NCBI RefSeq assembly: GCF_947632445.1
Contig: NZ_CANRPM010000010.1
Span: 1 to 64,000 of the forward strand
Direction of reading: 5' to 3'
Length of the DNA stretch: 64,000 bases
Origin: an uncultured Bacteroides sp.
Lineage (GTDB): Bacteria > Bacteroidota > Bacteroidia > Bacteroidales > Bacteroidaceae
The position numbers and the translations under genes are program-made. The notes below the pieces were generated by a model. It searched no databases. It was not told where the DNA came from and was given only the letters and a program-made list of their open reading frames with translations. Below, piece after piece: positions 47,300 to 57,771 of the stretch. Within the stretch, counting starts at the first letter, position 1; each line of letters opens with the position of its first letter.

Positions 47300-48514
47300 T
47301 CAGAACATCCGGCTGACACGCTCCACGCCGGACACGAGAGCGTCGACTTCTTCCTTCGTGTTATACAGGGCGAATGAAGCGCGAACGGTGCCCTCGATGC
47401 CGAGGCGCTGCATCAGCGGTTGGGCGCAGTGATGGCCCGTGCGGACGGCAATACCGAGGCGGTCGAGCAACGTGCCCATGTCGAAGTGATGGATGTCACC
47501 CACAAGGAAAGAGATGACGCTGCCCTTTTCCGCAGCCTCGCCAAAGATACGCATACCGGGGATTTCTTTCAGGCAGCGCGTGGCGTAGTCAGTGAGTTCG
47601 TGCTCGTAAGCGGCGATGTGTTCCATGCCTAATGCCGCAACGTAGTCCAACGCCTTGGCCAGTCCCGTCGTACCGATGTAGTCGGGCGTGCCGGCCTCGA
47701 ACTTGAAGGGCAGTTCGTTGAACGTAGTGCATTCGAACGAGACGTGCCGGATCATCTCGCCACCGCCCTGATAGGGAGGCAGCCGGTCGAGCCAATCCTC
47801 CTTGCCGAAGAGCACGCCGACACCTGTGGGGCCGTAAACCTTATGACCGGAGAATACGTAGAAATCGGCGTCGAGTGCCTGCACGTCGACGGGCATGTGG
47901 GGAATGCTCTGCGCACCGTCCACCAGCACGGGAACGCCGTGAGCATGGGCAACGGCTATCATCTTCTTAACCGGATTGACCGTGCCAAGAACATTGCTGA
48001 CGTGTGTCACGCAGACAATCCGGGTACGTTCCGTGAAGAGACGTTCGTATTCGTCGGACAGCAGCTCGCCGCGATCGTTCATCGGAATGACGCGGAGCCT
48101 GATGCCCTTGCGCATTTGCAGCAGCTGCCAGGGGACGATGTTGCTGTGGTGTTCCATCGTGGAGACGATGACCTCGTCGCCCTCATGGAGAAAGACTTCG
48201 CCGAAGCTGGAAGCGAGCAGGTTGATGCTCTCCGTAGTGCCTCTGGTAAAGACGATTTCATTCGTGCTGCGGGCGTTGATGAAGCGGCGCACGGTTTCGC
48301 GGCCGGCTTCATGCAGCTCCGTAGCCTGCTGGGAGAGGAAGTGGACACCGCGATGAACATTGGCGTTGACGCTGTAATACTCGTCCGTAATGGCGTCGAC
48401 CACACAGCGGGGTTTCTGGGTCGTAGCGCCGTTATCCAGATAGACCAGCGGCTTGCCGTAGACGGTACGGGCGAGTATCGGGAAATCGGTTCTTATCTCT
48501 TCTACATTATACAT
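47300..48514 (-). CDS. sufS: SufS-type cysteine desulfurase
   Basis: 404 aa from MYNVEEIRTDFPIL, the usual beginning; a start 13 codons upstream would overlap sufD and is less likely. PLP-binding motifs: THVSNVLGTVNP, VDGAQSIPHMPVDV, the PLP lysine in FSGHKVYGPTG, and the catalytic cysteine in RTGHHCAQPLM. It removes sulfur from cysteine and passes it to SufE (encoded near 5.8 kb) for Fe-S assembly. Last gene of the sufBCDS operon. Confidence 0.95.
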   Translation of the reverse strand: MYNVEEIRTDFPILARTVYGKPLVYLDNGATTQKPRCVVDAITDEYYSVNANVHRGVHFLSQQATELHEAGRETVRRFINARSTNEIVFTRGTTESINLLASSFGEVFLHEGDEVIVSTMEHHSNIVPWQLLQMRKGIRLRVIPMNDRGELLSDEYERLFTERTRIVCVTHVSNVLGTVNPVKKMIAVAHAHGVPVLVDGAQSIPHMPVDVQALDADFYVFSGHKVYGPTGVGVLFGKEDWLDRLPPYQGGGEMIRHVSFECTTFNELPFKFEAGTPDYIGTTGLAKALDYVAALGMEHIAAYEHELTDYATRCLKEIPGMRIFGEAAEKGSVISFLVGDIHHFDMGTLLDRLGIAVRTGHHCAQPLMQRLGIEGTVRASFALYNTKEEVDALVSGVERVSRMF

Positions 48515-48536
48515 CATAGCTTGATCGTCATAGAGT

Positions 48537-49880
48537 TCATTTACAGATAGCACATCCCTGACATTTGTTCAGTTCGCCGCGAAAACGTTTCTCTACCAGC
48601 AGGTGCAAGCGGTCGCGCAGGGCATCGAGGCGAATGGTGTCGATGACCTCGTTGACAAAAGCAAACATCAGCAACAGACGGGCTTCCTGCTTCGGAATGC
48701 CACGCTGGCGCATATAGAACAGGGCCGCGTCGTCCAGCTGTCCGACCGTAGCGCCGTGACTGCACTTCACGTCGTCGGCATAGATCTCCAGCTGTGGCTG
48801 GGTGTACATGCGGGCCTCGCGTGTGGCGCACAGGTTACGATTGGTCTGCTGCGAAGAGGTATGCTGTGCGCCGGGACGCACCAAGACAAGCCCGGCAAAG
48901 GCACCCACAGCCTGATCGTCGAGCACGTACTTGAAAAGCTCATTCGATGTACAACGGGGCACGGCGTGGTCAATGGCGGTGTGGTTGTCCACATGCTGGT
49001 TTTTATCGGCAATAACCATGCCGCAAAGATTGATTTCAGCTCCCTCACCGGTTAAAGTGACGTTGACTGAGTTGCGTGTCGTACCACCTGTCAAAGTCAT
49101 GCCGTTCAGCAGGACGTTGCTTCCGCTGTCCTGACGGACGTACATATTGCTGACACGCACAGTCTGATTGTGGGTCTCCTCCAGTTCGTAAAGGTCGAGA
49201 ACGGCATCGCGTCCCACAAAGACTTCCACCACCTGCGTAGCCAGGAAGTTGACGGCATCCATAGCATGGTCGCAAACCAGCATCCGCGCCTGTGCACCAT
49301 CTTCCAATACGATGAGTACGCGACGGTTCACCATCAGACTGACATCACTGCGCAGGATATTCACCAATTGGATAGGCCGTTCTACCACTACGCCACGAGG
49401 CACGTAAAGCAGTACGCCATCTTCGGCCAAAGCCGTATTGAGTGCCGTCACGCCGTCCTTCGCCGTATCGGCTAAGCGGCCGTAGTACTTCTTCACCCAT
49501 TCAGGACGTTCCGCCGCCAGCTGCCGCAGGCTGCCGAAAAGCACACCTTCGGGCAAGTGCAACTTGGGCAACGCTTTGCTGTAAAAGACATCGTTGACGA
49601 CAAAGTAGAGCGAGGTGCTCATGTTGGGCACATCGCACTTGAACACGTCATAGGGATTAACAGGGATGTCGAGCTGCTTCAGGTTGAGTCCGTAGTCGGG
49701 TTCAAAGAGCTTGCTGACGTCGGTATATTTGTATTTCTCGTCCTTGCGGGTGGGGAAACCGAGGCGCTCGAAGTCGGCAAAGGCCGAGGCACGCGGGGCA
49801 TTCATCACCTCACAGCTGTGCCGGCATATCAAAGCCTCGCACTGCGAGAACAGATCGATGTATTGTTGTTCGGGTCTCAT
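48537..49880 (-). CDS. sufD: Fe-S cluster assembly protein SufD
   Basis: 447 aa. The beta-helical core is typical of SufB/SufD, with the C-terminal signature DDVKCSHGATVGQLDDAALFYMRQRGIPKQEAR; the N-terminal helical part is shorter than in SufB. It forms the SufBC2D scaffold. The start overlaps the sufC stop by 4 bp (ATGA), indicating translational coupling. The sequence ends in a Cys-rich tail (KCQGCAICK), an odd but seemingly real C terminus. Confidence 0.94.
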   Translation of the reverse strand: MRPEQQYIDLFSQCEALICRHSCEVMNAPRASAFADFERLGFPTRKDEKYKYTDVSKLFEPDYGLNLKQLDIPVNPYDVFKCDVPNMSTSLYFVVNDVFYSKALPKLHLPEGVLFGSLRQLAAERPEWVKKYYGRLADTAKDGVTALNTALAEDGVLLYVPRGVVVERPIQLVNILRSDVSLMVNRRVLIVLEDGAQARMLVCDHAMDAVNFLATQVVEVFVGRDAVLDLYELEETHNQTVRVSNMYVRQDSGSNVLLNGMTLTGGTTRNSVNVTLTGEGAEINLCGMVIADKNQHVDNHTAIDHAVPRCTSNELFKYVLDDQAVGAFAGLVLVRPGAQHTSSQQTNRNLCATREARMYTQPQLEIYADDVKCSHGATVGQLDDAALFYMRQRGIPKQEARLLLMFAFVNEVIDTIRLDALRDRLHLLVEKRFRGELNKCQGCAICK

Positions 49881-50635
49881 AACGATTCGTTTACCTCTTT
49901 CTTTATCCAGTCGAAGCCGCGGCGTTCGATTTCCGTCGCCAGTTCCGGCCCACCCGTCTTCACAATGCGACCGCCCAGCAGGACGTGCACCACATCGGGC
50001 TTCAGATAATCCAGCAGGCGCTGATAGTGCGTGATAACCAGCGCGGACGTCCGCGCTGTACGCAACTGATTGAAGCCTTCAGCAACAATGCGCAAAGCAT
50101 CCACATCGAGACCGGAGTCCGTTTCGTCGAGAATGGCAAAAGCCGGTTCGAGCATCGCCATCTGAAAGATTTCATTCCGTTTCTTCTCGCCGCCGCTGAA
50201 GCCCTCGTTCACAGAGCGGTTAGCCAACTTACTGTCCAATTCCACGATAGCACGTTTTTCACGCATCAGCTTCAGAAACTCCGAAGCCGAAAGGGCAGGC
50301 AGGTGGCGATACTTGCGCTGCTCATTGACAGCTGTACGCATAAAGTTCACCATTGACACGCCCGGAATCTCGACCGGCATCTGGAATGACAGGAAGATGC
50401 CTTCATGGGCACGGTCTTCGGGCGACAAGGCCAACAAATCTTTGCCGTTGAAGGTAATAGAACCTTGTGTCACTTCGTAAGCGGGATGTCCTACGAGAAC
50501 GTTGCTCAACGTGCTCTTTCCCGCACCGTTCTGCCCCATAAGGGCGTGCACCTCGCCGTCACGAATCGTGAGGTTGATGCCTTTCAATATCTCTTTGCCA
50601 TTGATGCTGGCATGAAGGTCTTTAATCTCTAACAT
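49877..50635 (-). CDS. sufC: Fe-S assembly ATPase SufC
   Basis: 252 aa ABC-type ATPase. Walker A GQNGAGKST (about 34-42), signature GFSGGEKKRNEIFQ, Walker B AFAILDETDSGLD and the switch His (ITHYQRLL) are all present; the SGGEKKR form of the signature is specific for SufC. It powers the SufBCD scaffold. It lies 111 bp after sufB, a gap holding only AT-rich, partly self-complementary sequence. Confidence 0.96.
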   Translation of the reverse strand: MLEIKDLHASINGKEILKGINLTIRDGEVHALMGQNGAGKSTLSNVLVGHPAYEVTQGSITFNGKDLLALSPEDRAHEGIFLSFQMPVEIPGVSMVNFMRTAVNEQRKYRHLPALSASEFLKLMREKRAIVELDSKLANRSVNEGFSGGEKKRNEIFQMAMLEPAFAILDETDSGLDVDALRIVAEGFNQLRTARTSALVITHYQRLLDYLKPDVVHVLLGGRIVKTGGPELATEIERRGFDWIKKEVNESL

Positions 50636-50746
50636 AATTTCTATAATTAAGAATGAAGCAGCATGAATGAGAAGAATTGCCTCTCTTCATCCTGTTTTCT
50701 TCATTCAACCCATTTTATTCTTAATGCTTCATTATTCGTGCCTCAC

Positions 50747-52201
50747 TTAACCCACGCTTCCTTCCAACGAGATACTCAACAGCTTCTGTGCCTCAACGGC
50801 AAACTCCATCGGCAACTTGTTGAGCACTTCTTTGGCGTAACCGTTGACGATGAGCCCTACGGCATCTTCACTCGAAATGCCACGCTGGTTGCAATAGAAT
50901 ATCTGATCTTCACTGATTTTGCTGGTGGTGGCTTCGTGCTCCACTACTGCCGTTTCGTTATGGATGTCCATATAGGGGAAGGTGTGCGCACCGCATTTGT
51001 CACTCAGCAAGAGCGAATCGCACTGGCTGTAGTTGCGGGCATTGTCGGCTTTAGGACTAACGCGCACCAAGCCGCGGTAAGAGTTCTCGCTCCGTCCGGC
51101 AGAAATACCTTTGCTGACGATGGTCGAACGGGTGTTCTTTCCGATATGAATCATCTTCGTGCCTGTATCGGCCTGCTGGTAGTTATTGGTTACAGCCACA
51201 CTGTAGAACTCAGCGATGGAATTGTCGCCCGCCAAGATACACGAAGGATATTTCCACGTGATGGCACTACCCGTTTCTACCTGCGTCCACGACAGTTTAC
51301 TATCTACCCCCTTGCAGATACCGCGCTTGGTAACGAAGTTGTACACGCCTCCCCTACCCTCGGCATCGCCCGGATACCAGTTCTGCACGGTGCTGTATTT
51401 CACTTCAGCCCGATCGTGTACCACAATTTCTACAATAGCGGCATGCAGCTGGTTCTCGTCACGCATGGGGGCCGTGCAACCTTCGAGATAGGAAACGTAG
51501 GCATCCTCATCGGCCACAATGAGTGTACGCTCAAACTGCCCCGTACCCTGTGCATTGATGCGGAAATAAGTAGACAGTTCCATCGGACAACGCACTCCCC
51601 TGGGTATATATACGAAAGAGCCGTCAGAGAACACGGCGGAATTGAGTGCCGCAAAGAAATTATCACGGTAAGGCACCACAGAGCCTAAATATTTCTGCAC
51701 CAAGTCGGGATGATCACGGATAGCCTCACTCATGGAACAAAAAATGATACCTTTCTCCATCAATGTCTCCTTGAAGGTTGTCTTCACAGAAACCGAATCC
51801 ATCACAGCGTCCACAGCCATACCGCTCAGCGCCATTTGTTCCTCCAAAGGAATGCCCAGCTTATTGAAAGTCTTAATCAGTTCAGGATCTACCTCGTCCA
51901 TGCTTTTCGGGCCTTCCTTTTTCTTGGTAGGGTCAGCATAATAGGAAATAGCCTGGTAATCTATTTCAGGAATACGAAGATGGGCCCATGTGGGCATCTC
52001 CAGTGTCAGCCAGTAGCGGTAAGCCTTCAGGCGAAACTCCAACATCCAGTCGGGCTCGCCCTTTTTCTCGGAAATCAAGCGAATGACGTCTTCGTTCAGG
52101 CCCTTCTCAATGACATCAGTATGCACCTCGGTCGTGAAGCCGTACTTGTACTTCTCCTGCGTGAGTTCCTTGACATATCTATTAGGTTCTTCTTGTCGCA
52201 T
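50747..52201 (-). CDS. sufB: Fe-S cluster assembly protein SufB
   Basis: 484 aa from [16 protein letters not shown] 5 bp before this ATG supports it over an in-frame ATG nine codons earlier. SufB landmarks: YKYGF near the N terminus, [55 protein letters not shown] and [18 protein letters not shown] (here [14 protein letters not shown]) near the end. It is the central scaffold on which the cluster is built. First gene of the suf operon, 37 bp after cvpA, with which it may be cotranscribed. Confidence 0.95.
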   Translation of the reverse strand: MRQEEPNRYVKELTQEKYKYGFTTEVHTDVIEKGLNEDVIRLISEKKGEPDWMLEFRLKAYRYWLTLEMPTWAHLRIPEIDYQAISYYADPTKKKEGPKSMDEVDPELIKTFNKLGIPLEEQMALSGMAVDAVMDSVSVKTTFKETLMEKGIIFCSMSEAIRDHPDLVQKYLGSVVPYRDNFFAALNSAVFSDGSFVYIPRGVRCPMELSTYFRINAQGTGQFERTLIVADEDAYVSYLEGCTAPMRDENQLHAAIVEIVVHDRAEVKYSTVQNWYPGDAEGRGGVYNFVTKRGICKGVDSKLSWTQVETGSAITWKYPSCILAGDNSIAEFYSVAVTNNYQQADTGTKMIHIGKNTRSTIVSKGISAGRSENSYRGLVRVSPKADNARNYSQCDSLLLSDKCGAHTFPYMDIHNETAVVEHEATTSKISEDQIFYCNQRGISSEDAVGLIVNGYAKEVLNKLPMEFAVEAQKLLSISLEGSVG

Positions 52202-52237
52202 AATCTTTCTATATTCAAGTTCATCCAATTTTCGCTG

Positions 52238-52735
52238 TCAGAGGAATTCGACAGCTATTTCTTTAGCCGCAGGCAGAAAGACTCCTGCAAACTTCTCCAA
52301 CGGATAATATAACACGGACTCCTGCTTTTTTGTTTTCTTCAGGAGCGTATGATCCATGTCAATATATTCGACCACACAAATCAACAGGCTTACTAACAAA
52401 GCGGACTTCAGCAAGCCCAATCCGGCACCTAACAGCCGGTTGAGCCACCCTAACGAAACAGCTTCCATCGCCTTGGTCAGTAACAACGCCAACAGCAGGA
52501 ATGCCAGCGGAACAGCCAGCCATATAATCACGAAAGCGATGCCCTGCGCCACCGTCAACGAGTCGGTAAGCGGCAAAAACACCCGCTCGGCTACGGTAGC
52601 ATACAACGCCTTGGCTATCAACAAACCGGCAACAAGCCCCAGCAAACCGGCCAACTGCCTGAGAAAACCCTCGGCAAAACCCACTACGGTTTCCGCTCCC
52701 AATATAACGAGTATAATGATATCTATTGTGGTCAT
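52238..52735 (-). CDS. CvpA family membrane protein
   Basis: 165 aa with four hydrophobic helices; the N terminus (TIDIIILVILG--TVVGFAEGFLRQLAGL) matches the CvpA/colicin V production family. Roles in envelope homeostasis have been proposed for relatives, but the molecular function is not known. It lies between infB and sufB on the same strand and is separated from infB by a large inverted repeat. Confidence 0.85.
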   Translation of the reverse strand: MTTIDIIILVILGAETVVGFAEGFLRQLAGLLGLVAGLLIAKALYATVAERVFLPLTDSLTVAQGIAFVIIWLAVPLAFLLLALLLTKAMEAVSLGWLNRLLGAGLGLLKSALLVSLLICVVEYIDMDHTLLKKTKKQESVLYYPLEKFAGVFLPAAKEIAVEFL

Positions 52736-52754
52736 ACCTTATTTATATATAAAC

Positions 52755-52860
52755 CAGCCGCAGACTACACCGACAACGCAGATTTCATCATTTTTACAGC
52801 TTGGCTGCACCATTTATTCATGCAACATAAAATCCGTATCGTCCGCGTTGTCTGCGGCTG
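52755..52860. terminator. large inverted repeat between infB and cvpA
   Basis: A perfect 11-bp pair, CAGCCGCAGAC (52755-52765) and GTCTGCGGCTG (52850-52860), is extended inward by imperfect pairing to arms of about 30 bp. It sits just after the infB stop and before the cvpA start on the minus strand. It is probably a terminator or attenuator, though without a clear T-run. Confidence 0.5.
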
Positions 52861-52879
52861 AAAGTCTAACTATTCAGAA

Positions 52880-55819
52880 TCAAAGTGTCTGTTTTACTTC
52901 CACTTCTTCGAATGTTTCGATGACGTCGCCCACCTTGATATCGTTGCATCCAGTCAGACTGATACCGCATTCAAAGTTGGTTCCGACTTCTTTCACATCA
53001 TCCTTGAAGCGCTTTAAGGCATTGATATTGCCGGTGAATACCACGATGCCATCGCGAATCAGACGGGCCCTATCGGTACGTTTCACCTTTCCTGTCTTCA
53101 CCATCGCACCGGCTACCATACCAACCTTGCTGATATTGAAGACTTCACGCACTTCGATTGTAGCGGTAACTTGTTCCTTCAACGTAGGAGCAAGCATACC
53201 CTCCATTGCAGACTTCACCTCTTCGATTGCATCATAGATGACAGAATACTTGCGGATATCCACACCTTCCTGCTCCGCCAGCTTGGCGGCAGCTCCCGAA
53301 GGACGTACCTGGAAGCCTACGATAATGGCATCCGAAGCAGCCGCTAAGGACACATCCGACTCAGAAATCTGTCCCACGCCTTTGTGGATAACATTGACTT
53401 GGATCTGTTCTGTAGACAACTTAATCAACGAATCGCTCAAGGCTTCTACCGAACCGTCCACATCACCTTTGACAATGACATTCAATTCATGGAAATCACC
53501 CAATGCCAGACGTCGGCCCACTTCGTCGAGCGTCAGCATCTTCTGTGTACGCAGACCTTGTTCGCGCTGCAACTGTTCACGCTTGTTGGCAATCTCACGT
53601 GCCTCCTGTTCTGTTTCAATCACATGGAACGTATCACCTGCAGCAGGTGCGCCGTTCAAGCCCAGAATAAGAGCAGGTTCAGACGGGCCGGCTTGTGTCA
53701 TTCGCTGGTTACGCTCGTTGAACATCGCTTTCACCTTACCGTAATTAGTTCCGGCCAATACGATATCACCCACTTTCAACGTACCATTGGATACCAACAC
53801 GGTTGCTACATAACCACGACCTTTGCCGAGCGAAGACTCGATAATAGATCCCGTAGCTTTACGATTGGGGTTAGCTTTCAGCTCCAACATTTCGGCCTCC
53901 AGCAATACCTTTTCCATCAGTTCAGGAACACCGATACCCTTCTTGGCCGAAATATCCTGAGATTGATACTTACCGCCCCACTCCTCTACCAAGAAGTTCA
54001 TATTGGCCAGTTCTTCCTTGATCTTATCGGGATTGGCAGTCGGCTTATCTATTTTGTTGATAGCAAACACAATGGGAACACCGGCAGCCATAGCATGGTT
54101 GATCGCTTCCTTGGTCTGCGGCATGACGTTATCATCGGCAGCCACAATGATGATGGCAATATCCGTCACCTTGGCACCCCGGGCACGCATGGCAGTAAAT
54201 GCTTCGTGCCCCGGCGTATCGAGGAACGTAATCTTACGTCCGTCCTCCAACGTCACGTGATAAGCACCAATGTGCTGAGTAATACCTCCTGCTTCACCGG
54301 CAATCACATTGGCCTTACGGATATAGTCGAGCAACGATGTCTTACCATGGTCGACGTGACCCATCACGGTCACAATCGGAGCACGAAACTCTAAATCTTC
54401 TTCAGCATCCTCCTCTTCCACGATGGCCTGTGCCACTTCCGCACTTACATATTCAGTCTTAAAGCCGAATTCTTCAGCCACCAGATTGATGGTTTCAGCA
54501 TCCAAACGCTGGTTAATGGACACCATGATACCGATGCTCATGCACGTACCGATGACTTGCGTAACAGGTACGTCCATCATATTGGCCAGCTCGTTGGCTG
54601 TCACAAACTCTGTCAACTTCAATACTTTGCTATCAGCCATCTCCTGACTTTCGAGCTCGTGCATACGGTCGGCAGCCTGTTCACGTTTCTCTTTACGGTA
54701 TTTGGCCCCTTTACTCTTACCTTTCGACGTAAGGCGTGCCAAGGTTTCCTTCACCTGTTTAGCAACATCTTCCTCACTTACTTCCTGTTTGATAAGAGGT
54801 TTCTTGAAACGATCCTTATTTTTCTTGCCTCCCTGTTGCTGTCCGACTACATTTCCTCCCTTCTGATGGTCGCCTTTCTGATAGTTGGACGCGTTGTTGA
54901 TATCTACTTTTTCCTTATTAATACGAACGCGTTTTTTCTTGCCACCGCCTTCACCGTCATTTTCATTTCTCATCCTGTTGTCTTCCCGACGGATTTCTTT
55001 CATGATGGTCTCTTTCATCTGACGCCTCTGATCAAGGCGCTGTTTTTCTTTTTCTTCGCGTTCTTTACGCTTCTCTTCCTTCGACTTCTTTTTGGGACGA
55101 GTCGACTGATTCAAAGCGGCAAGGTCTATCTGACCGACAACGTTAATTTTTGAAACGAACTCAGGCTTAGGAACCGTAAAAATTTCCTCGGAACTATCCG
55201 CCGGCTTTGTTTCTTCAGCCGGAGCTTCCTCTTCTTTTTCCACCTCCACGTCTGTCGTTTCGTCCGAACCGTGTTCCTCTTCAACCACATCCTGAGTCTG
55301 AGGTTCTTCCACAGGAACTTCAACAGGCTTTTCTTCCACGATTTCCTGAACCGGGTCTGCTGCCGAAAGGTCTTCAGCAACTTGTGTCTCAACCTCCTCC
55401 GACGGCATTTCTTTAACCTCCGGTTTCTGTCCTTCCACTTCTTTCTCAACCACCGATTTCTTACCCAAGTTCTCCAAATCAATCTTGCCTACAGATTTAA
55501 GCTTAGGACGTATATCTTCGGGAATTACAGTCTTTATTTCCTCTACCTTTTCCTTCACGGATTCCTTCGTCTCGTAGCCTTCAATAGCCACAGACGCTTT
55601 ATTGCGTTCTTTGGTCTGACGCTCCTGCAAGAAGCGTTCGGACTTCATTTTGAGATCCTTGTCCGTACTGAATTCTTTTTTCAGCAACTCAAACTGCTCA
55701 TCGGTAATTTTCGTATTCGGATTTGCCTCTACGACAAACCCTTTTTTCTGCAAGAATTCAACAGCCGTCGTAATTCCCACATTCAAATCTCGTGTTACTT
55801 TATTTAACCTTATCGTCAT
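52880..55819 (-). CDS. infB: translation initiation factor IF-2
   Basis: 979 aa. An N-terminal IF2_N domain ([19 protein letters not shown]) is followed by a long acidic then Lys/Arg-rich linker (about 60-370), a second IF2_N segment ([19 protein letters not shown]), and the GTPase domain with GHVDHGKT (about 486), DTPGHEAF and NKIDK, then domains II-IV. It brings initiator tRNA to the 30S subunit and promotes subunit joining. Third gene of the rimP-nusA-infB unit, 120 bp after nusA; that gap carries AATGTGC-type short repeats. Confidence 0.97.
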   Translation of the reverse strand: MTIRLNKVTRDLNVGITTAVEFLQKKGFVVEANPNTKITDEQFELLKKEFSTDKDLKMKSERFLQERQTKERNKASVAIEGYETKESVKEKVEEIKTVIPEDIRPKLKSVGKIDLENLGKKSVVEKEVEGQKPEVKEMPSEEVETQVAEDLSAADPVQEIVEEKPVEVPVEEPQTQDVVEEEHGSDETTDVEVEKEEEAPAEETKPADSSEEIFTVPKPEFVSKINVVGQIDLAALNQSTRPKKKSKEEKRKEREEKEKQRLDQRRQMKETIMKEIRREDNRMRNENDGEGGGKKKRVRINKEKVDINNASNYQKGDHQKGGNVVGQQQGGKKNKDRFKKPLIKQEVSEEDVAKQVKETLARLTSKGKSKGAKYRKEKREQAADRMHELESQEMADSKVLKLTEFVTANELANMMDVPVTQVIGTCMSIGIMVSINQRLDAETINLVAEEFGFKTEYVSAEVAQAIVEEEDAEEDLEFRAPIVTVMGHVDHGKTSLLDYIRKANVIAGEAGGITQHIGAYHVTLEDGRKITFLDTPGHEAFTAMRARGAKVTDIAIIIVAADDNVMPQTKEAINHAMAAGVPIVFAINKIDKPTANPDKIKEELANMNFLVEEWGGKYQSQDISAKKGIGVPELMEKVLLEAEMLELKANPNRKATGSIIESSLGKGRGYVATVLVSNGTLKVGDIVLAGTNYGKVKAMFNERNQRMTQAGPSEPALILGLNGAPAAGDTFHVIETEQEAREIANKREQLQREQGLRTQKMLTLDEVGRRLALGDFHELNVIVKGDVDGSVEALSDSLIKLSTEQIQVNVIHKGVGQISESDVSLAAASDAIIVGFQVRPSGAAAKLAEQEGVDIRKYSVIYDAIEEVKSAMEGMLAPTLKEQVTATIEVREVFNISKVGMVAGAMVKTGKVKRTDRARLIRDGIVVFTGNINALKRFKDDVKEVGTNFECGISLTGCNDIKVGDVIETFEEVEVKQTL

Positions 55820-55939
55820 ATTTTGCTTTTAATGATTTTAATGTGCAATGTACTAATGTGCCAATAAATCGCCCCTCTTCCTCGATGTGCCTTTCATCCA
55901 TACATTAGCACATTCAAATCATATATATTAACACATCTA

Positions 55940-57199
55940 TTACTCTTCTTCAAATTCCTGTTTCAAAATGCGCAGCACTTCGTCTACTGTTTCTTCCTCC
56001 AAGTCGGCTTTTTCGATCAACATTTCACGAGGAGCATTCAATACGGCCTTGGCTGTATCAATTCCAATACCTTTGATTGCATCAATAATCCAATCTTCGA
56101 TTTCATCACGGAATTCATCCAGATAGATATCTTCCTCCTCCACATTTCCTTCTATTTCGCGGAAGACATCAATGGTATATTCTGTCAGCATACTGGCCAG
56201 CTTAATATTCAAGCCGCCCTTACCAATGGCCAAAGAGACTTCTTCGGGTTTCAAGAAGACTTCCGCCTTGCGATCTTCCTCATTCAAACGGATGGAAGAA
56301 ATCTTGGCGGGACTCAATGCACGCTGGATGAACAGCTGTACATTCGAAGTATAATTGATAACATCAATGTTCTCATTGCGGAGTTCGCGCACAATACCAT
56401 GAATGCGACTTCCCTTCACACCGACGCATGCGCCTACCGGGTCAATGCGGTCGTCATAACTTTCTACAGCAATCTTGGCACGTTCGCCAGGAATACGGGC
56501 AATCTTACGGATAGTAATAAGACCATCATTGATTTCCGGTACTTCCATCTCGAACAGGCGTTGCAAAAAGACAGGAGAAGTACGGCTCAAGATAATCTTC
56601 GGATTGTTGTTCTTATTATCTACGCGAGCCACCACCGCACGGACTGTCTCTCCCTTACGATAGAAATCGCTCGGTATCTGCTCTGTCTTAGGCAACAACA
56701 ATTCGTTGCCTTCATCGTCGAGCAGCAACATTTCTTTCTTCCAAATCTGATAGACTTCGGCATTCACAACTGTTCCCACCTTATCTATATATTTGTTGTA
56801 AAGGCTGTCTTTCTCCAGCTCCAATATCTTGGAGGCCAGCGTCTGGCGTAAGTTCAAGATAGCACGACGACCAAATTTCGCGAAGTCTACCTCATCTGTC
56901 ACTTCTTCACCCACTTCATACGAAGCGTCTATTTTTTGTGCCTCGCTCAGGGATATTTGTAAATTGGGATTCGTCAGATTCTCATCGGCAACCACCTCAC
57001 GGTTACGCCAGATCTCGAAATCACCCTTATCGGGATTTACAATGACGTCGTAATTCTCATCCGTATCAAACATTTTCGCAATCACGCTACGGAACGACTC
57101 CTCAAGTACACTCACCATCGTCGTTCTGTCGATATTCTTCAGCTCTTTAAACTCCGAAAATGTGTCAATCATGCTGACAGTATCTTCTCTCTTGGCCAT
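55940..57199 (-). CDS. nusA: transcription termination/antitermination factor NusA
   Basis: 419 aa. N-terminal RNA-polymerase-binding domain, S1 domain (GETVRAVVARVDN), and two KH domains (VGACVGVKGSRIHGIVREL; EVSLAIGKGGLNIKLASML). The length fits forms that lack the C-terminal acidic repeats of E. coli NusA. It lies 4 bp after rimP, the conserved bacterial order. Confidence 0.97.
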   Translation of the reverse strand: MAKREDTVSMIDTFSEFKELKNIDRTTMVSVLEESFRSVIAKMFDTDENYDVIVNPDKGDFEIWRNREVVADENLTNPNLQISLSEAQKIDASYEVGEEVTDEVDFAKFGRRAILNLRQTLASKILELEKDSLYNKYIDKVGTVVNAEVYQIWKKEMLLLDDEGNELLLPKTEQIPSDFYRKGETVRAVVARVDNKNNNPKIILSRTSPVFLQRLFEMEVPEINDGLITIRKIARIPGERAKIAVESYDDRIDPVGACVGVKGSRIHGIVRELRNENIDVINYTSNVQLFIQRALSPAKISSIRLNEEDRKAEVFLKPEEVSLAIGKGGLNIKLASMLTEYTIDVFREIEGNVEEEDIYLDEFRDEIEDWIIDAIKGIGIDTAKAVLNAPREMLIEKADLEEETVDEVLRILKQEFEEE

Positions 57200-57203
57200 A
57201 ATC

Positions 57204-57671
57204 TTATTTAAAACTGATTAAGTATTTAGTATATTTTATTTCTTCATACGTAAAGCTCAAATCCTCATCCATCATCTTCGGGCGTTTCATGCCCTCTTCC
57301 TTTACTTTCTTCTGGATAGTAACCGTAAAATGCTGTTCATCGGCATCCTTCAGTACACCGCTCAGTTTACGTCCGTCCTTGGTCAGTACTTCCACTCCTT
57401 CACCAATGTGGTTCAAGTACTGCTGAAGCACCTTGAAAGGCTGTCCGATACCGGCCGAGCCCACTTCCAGTTCGAAATCCTCCGCATTGCGGTTCAGGTG
57501 GGATTCGATATAGCGGCTCAACTCCACACAATCTTCTATCCAAACACCGTCTTTGTGGTCAATCTCCACCACAATCTTGTCATCAGGACTCACCGTTACC
57601 TCTACCAGAAAGTAATCTTTGTCTTTCAACCAATCTTCTACAATTTCACAAATTGTTTTTTTCTCTATCAT
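57204..57671 (-). CDS. rimP: ribosome maturation factor RimP
   Basis: 155 aa from MIEKKTICEIVEDWL; upstream in-frame codons extend into the promoter leader and are rejected. CVELSRYIESHLNRNAEDFELEVGSAGIGQPFK is the RimP core (SAGIGQP replaces the more common SPGLDRP). It assists 30S maturation. First gene of rimP-nusA-infB, with a perfect promoter. Confidence 0.93.
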   Translation of the reverse strand: MIEKKTICEIVEDWLKDKDYFLVEVTVSPDDKIVVEIDHKDGVWIEDCVELSRYIESHLNRNAEDFELEVGSAGIGQPFKVLQQYLNHIGEGVEVLTKDGRKLSGVLKDADEQHFTVTIQKKVKEEGMKRPKMMDEDLSFTYEEIKYTKYLISFK

Positions 57672-57737
57672 ATAAATCGTATAAGAATAAAAAAGAGGAG
57701 CTTGATTGCCCCTCCACCTTTCATCCGTTTCCGTTTG

Positions 57738-57768
57738 CAAAGATATAAATAATCTGTTCGACTACAAA
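57738..57768 (-). promoter_or_regulatory. promoter of rimP-nusA-infB
   Basis: Minus strand TATCTTTG (57738-57745), a 19-bp spacer and TTTG (57765-57768): perfect Bacteroides consensus. It lies between the uxuA stop and rimP; the -33 element is 3 bp from the uxuA coding end. Confidence 0.8.
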
Positions 57769-57771
57769 ATA

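Noticed and set aside
50636-50746. hairpin between sufB and sufC as a terminator
   Set aside because: The self-complementarity (AAGAATGAAGC-like) is AT-rich and imperfect and would split a conserved operon, so it is not called.
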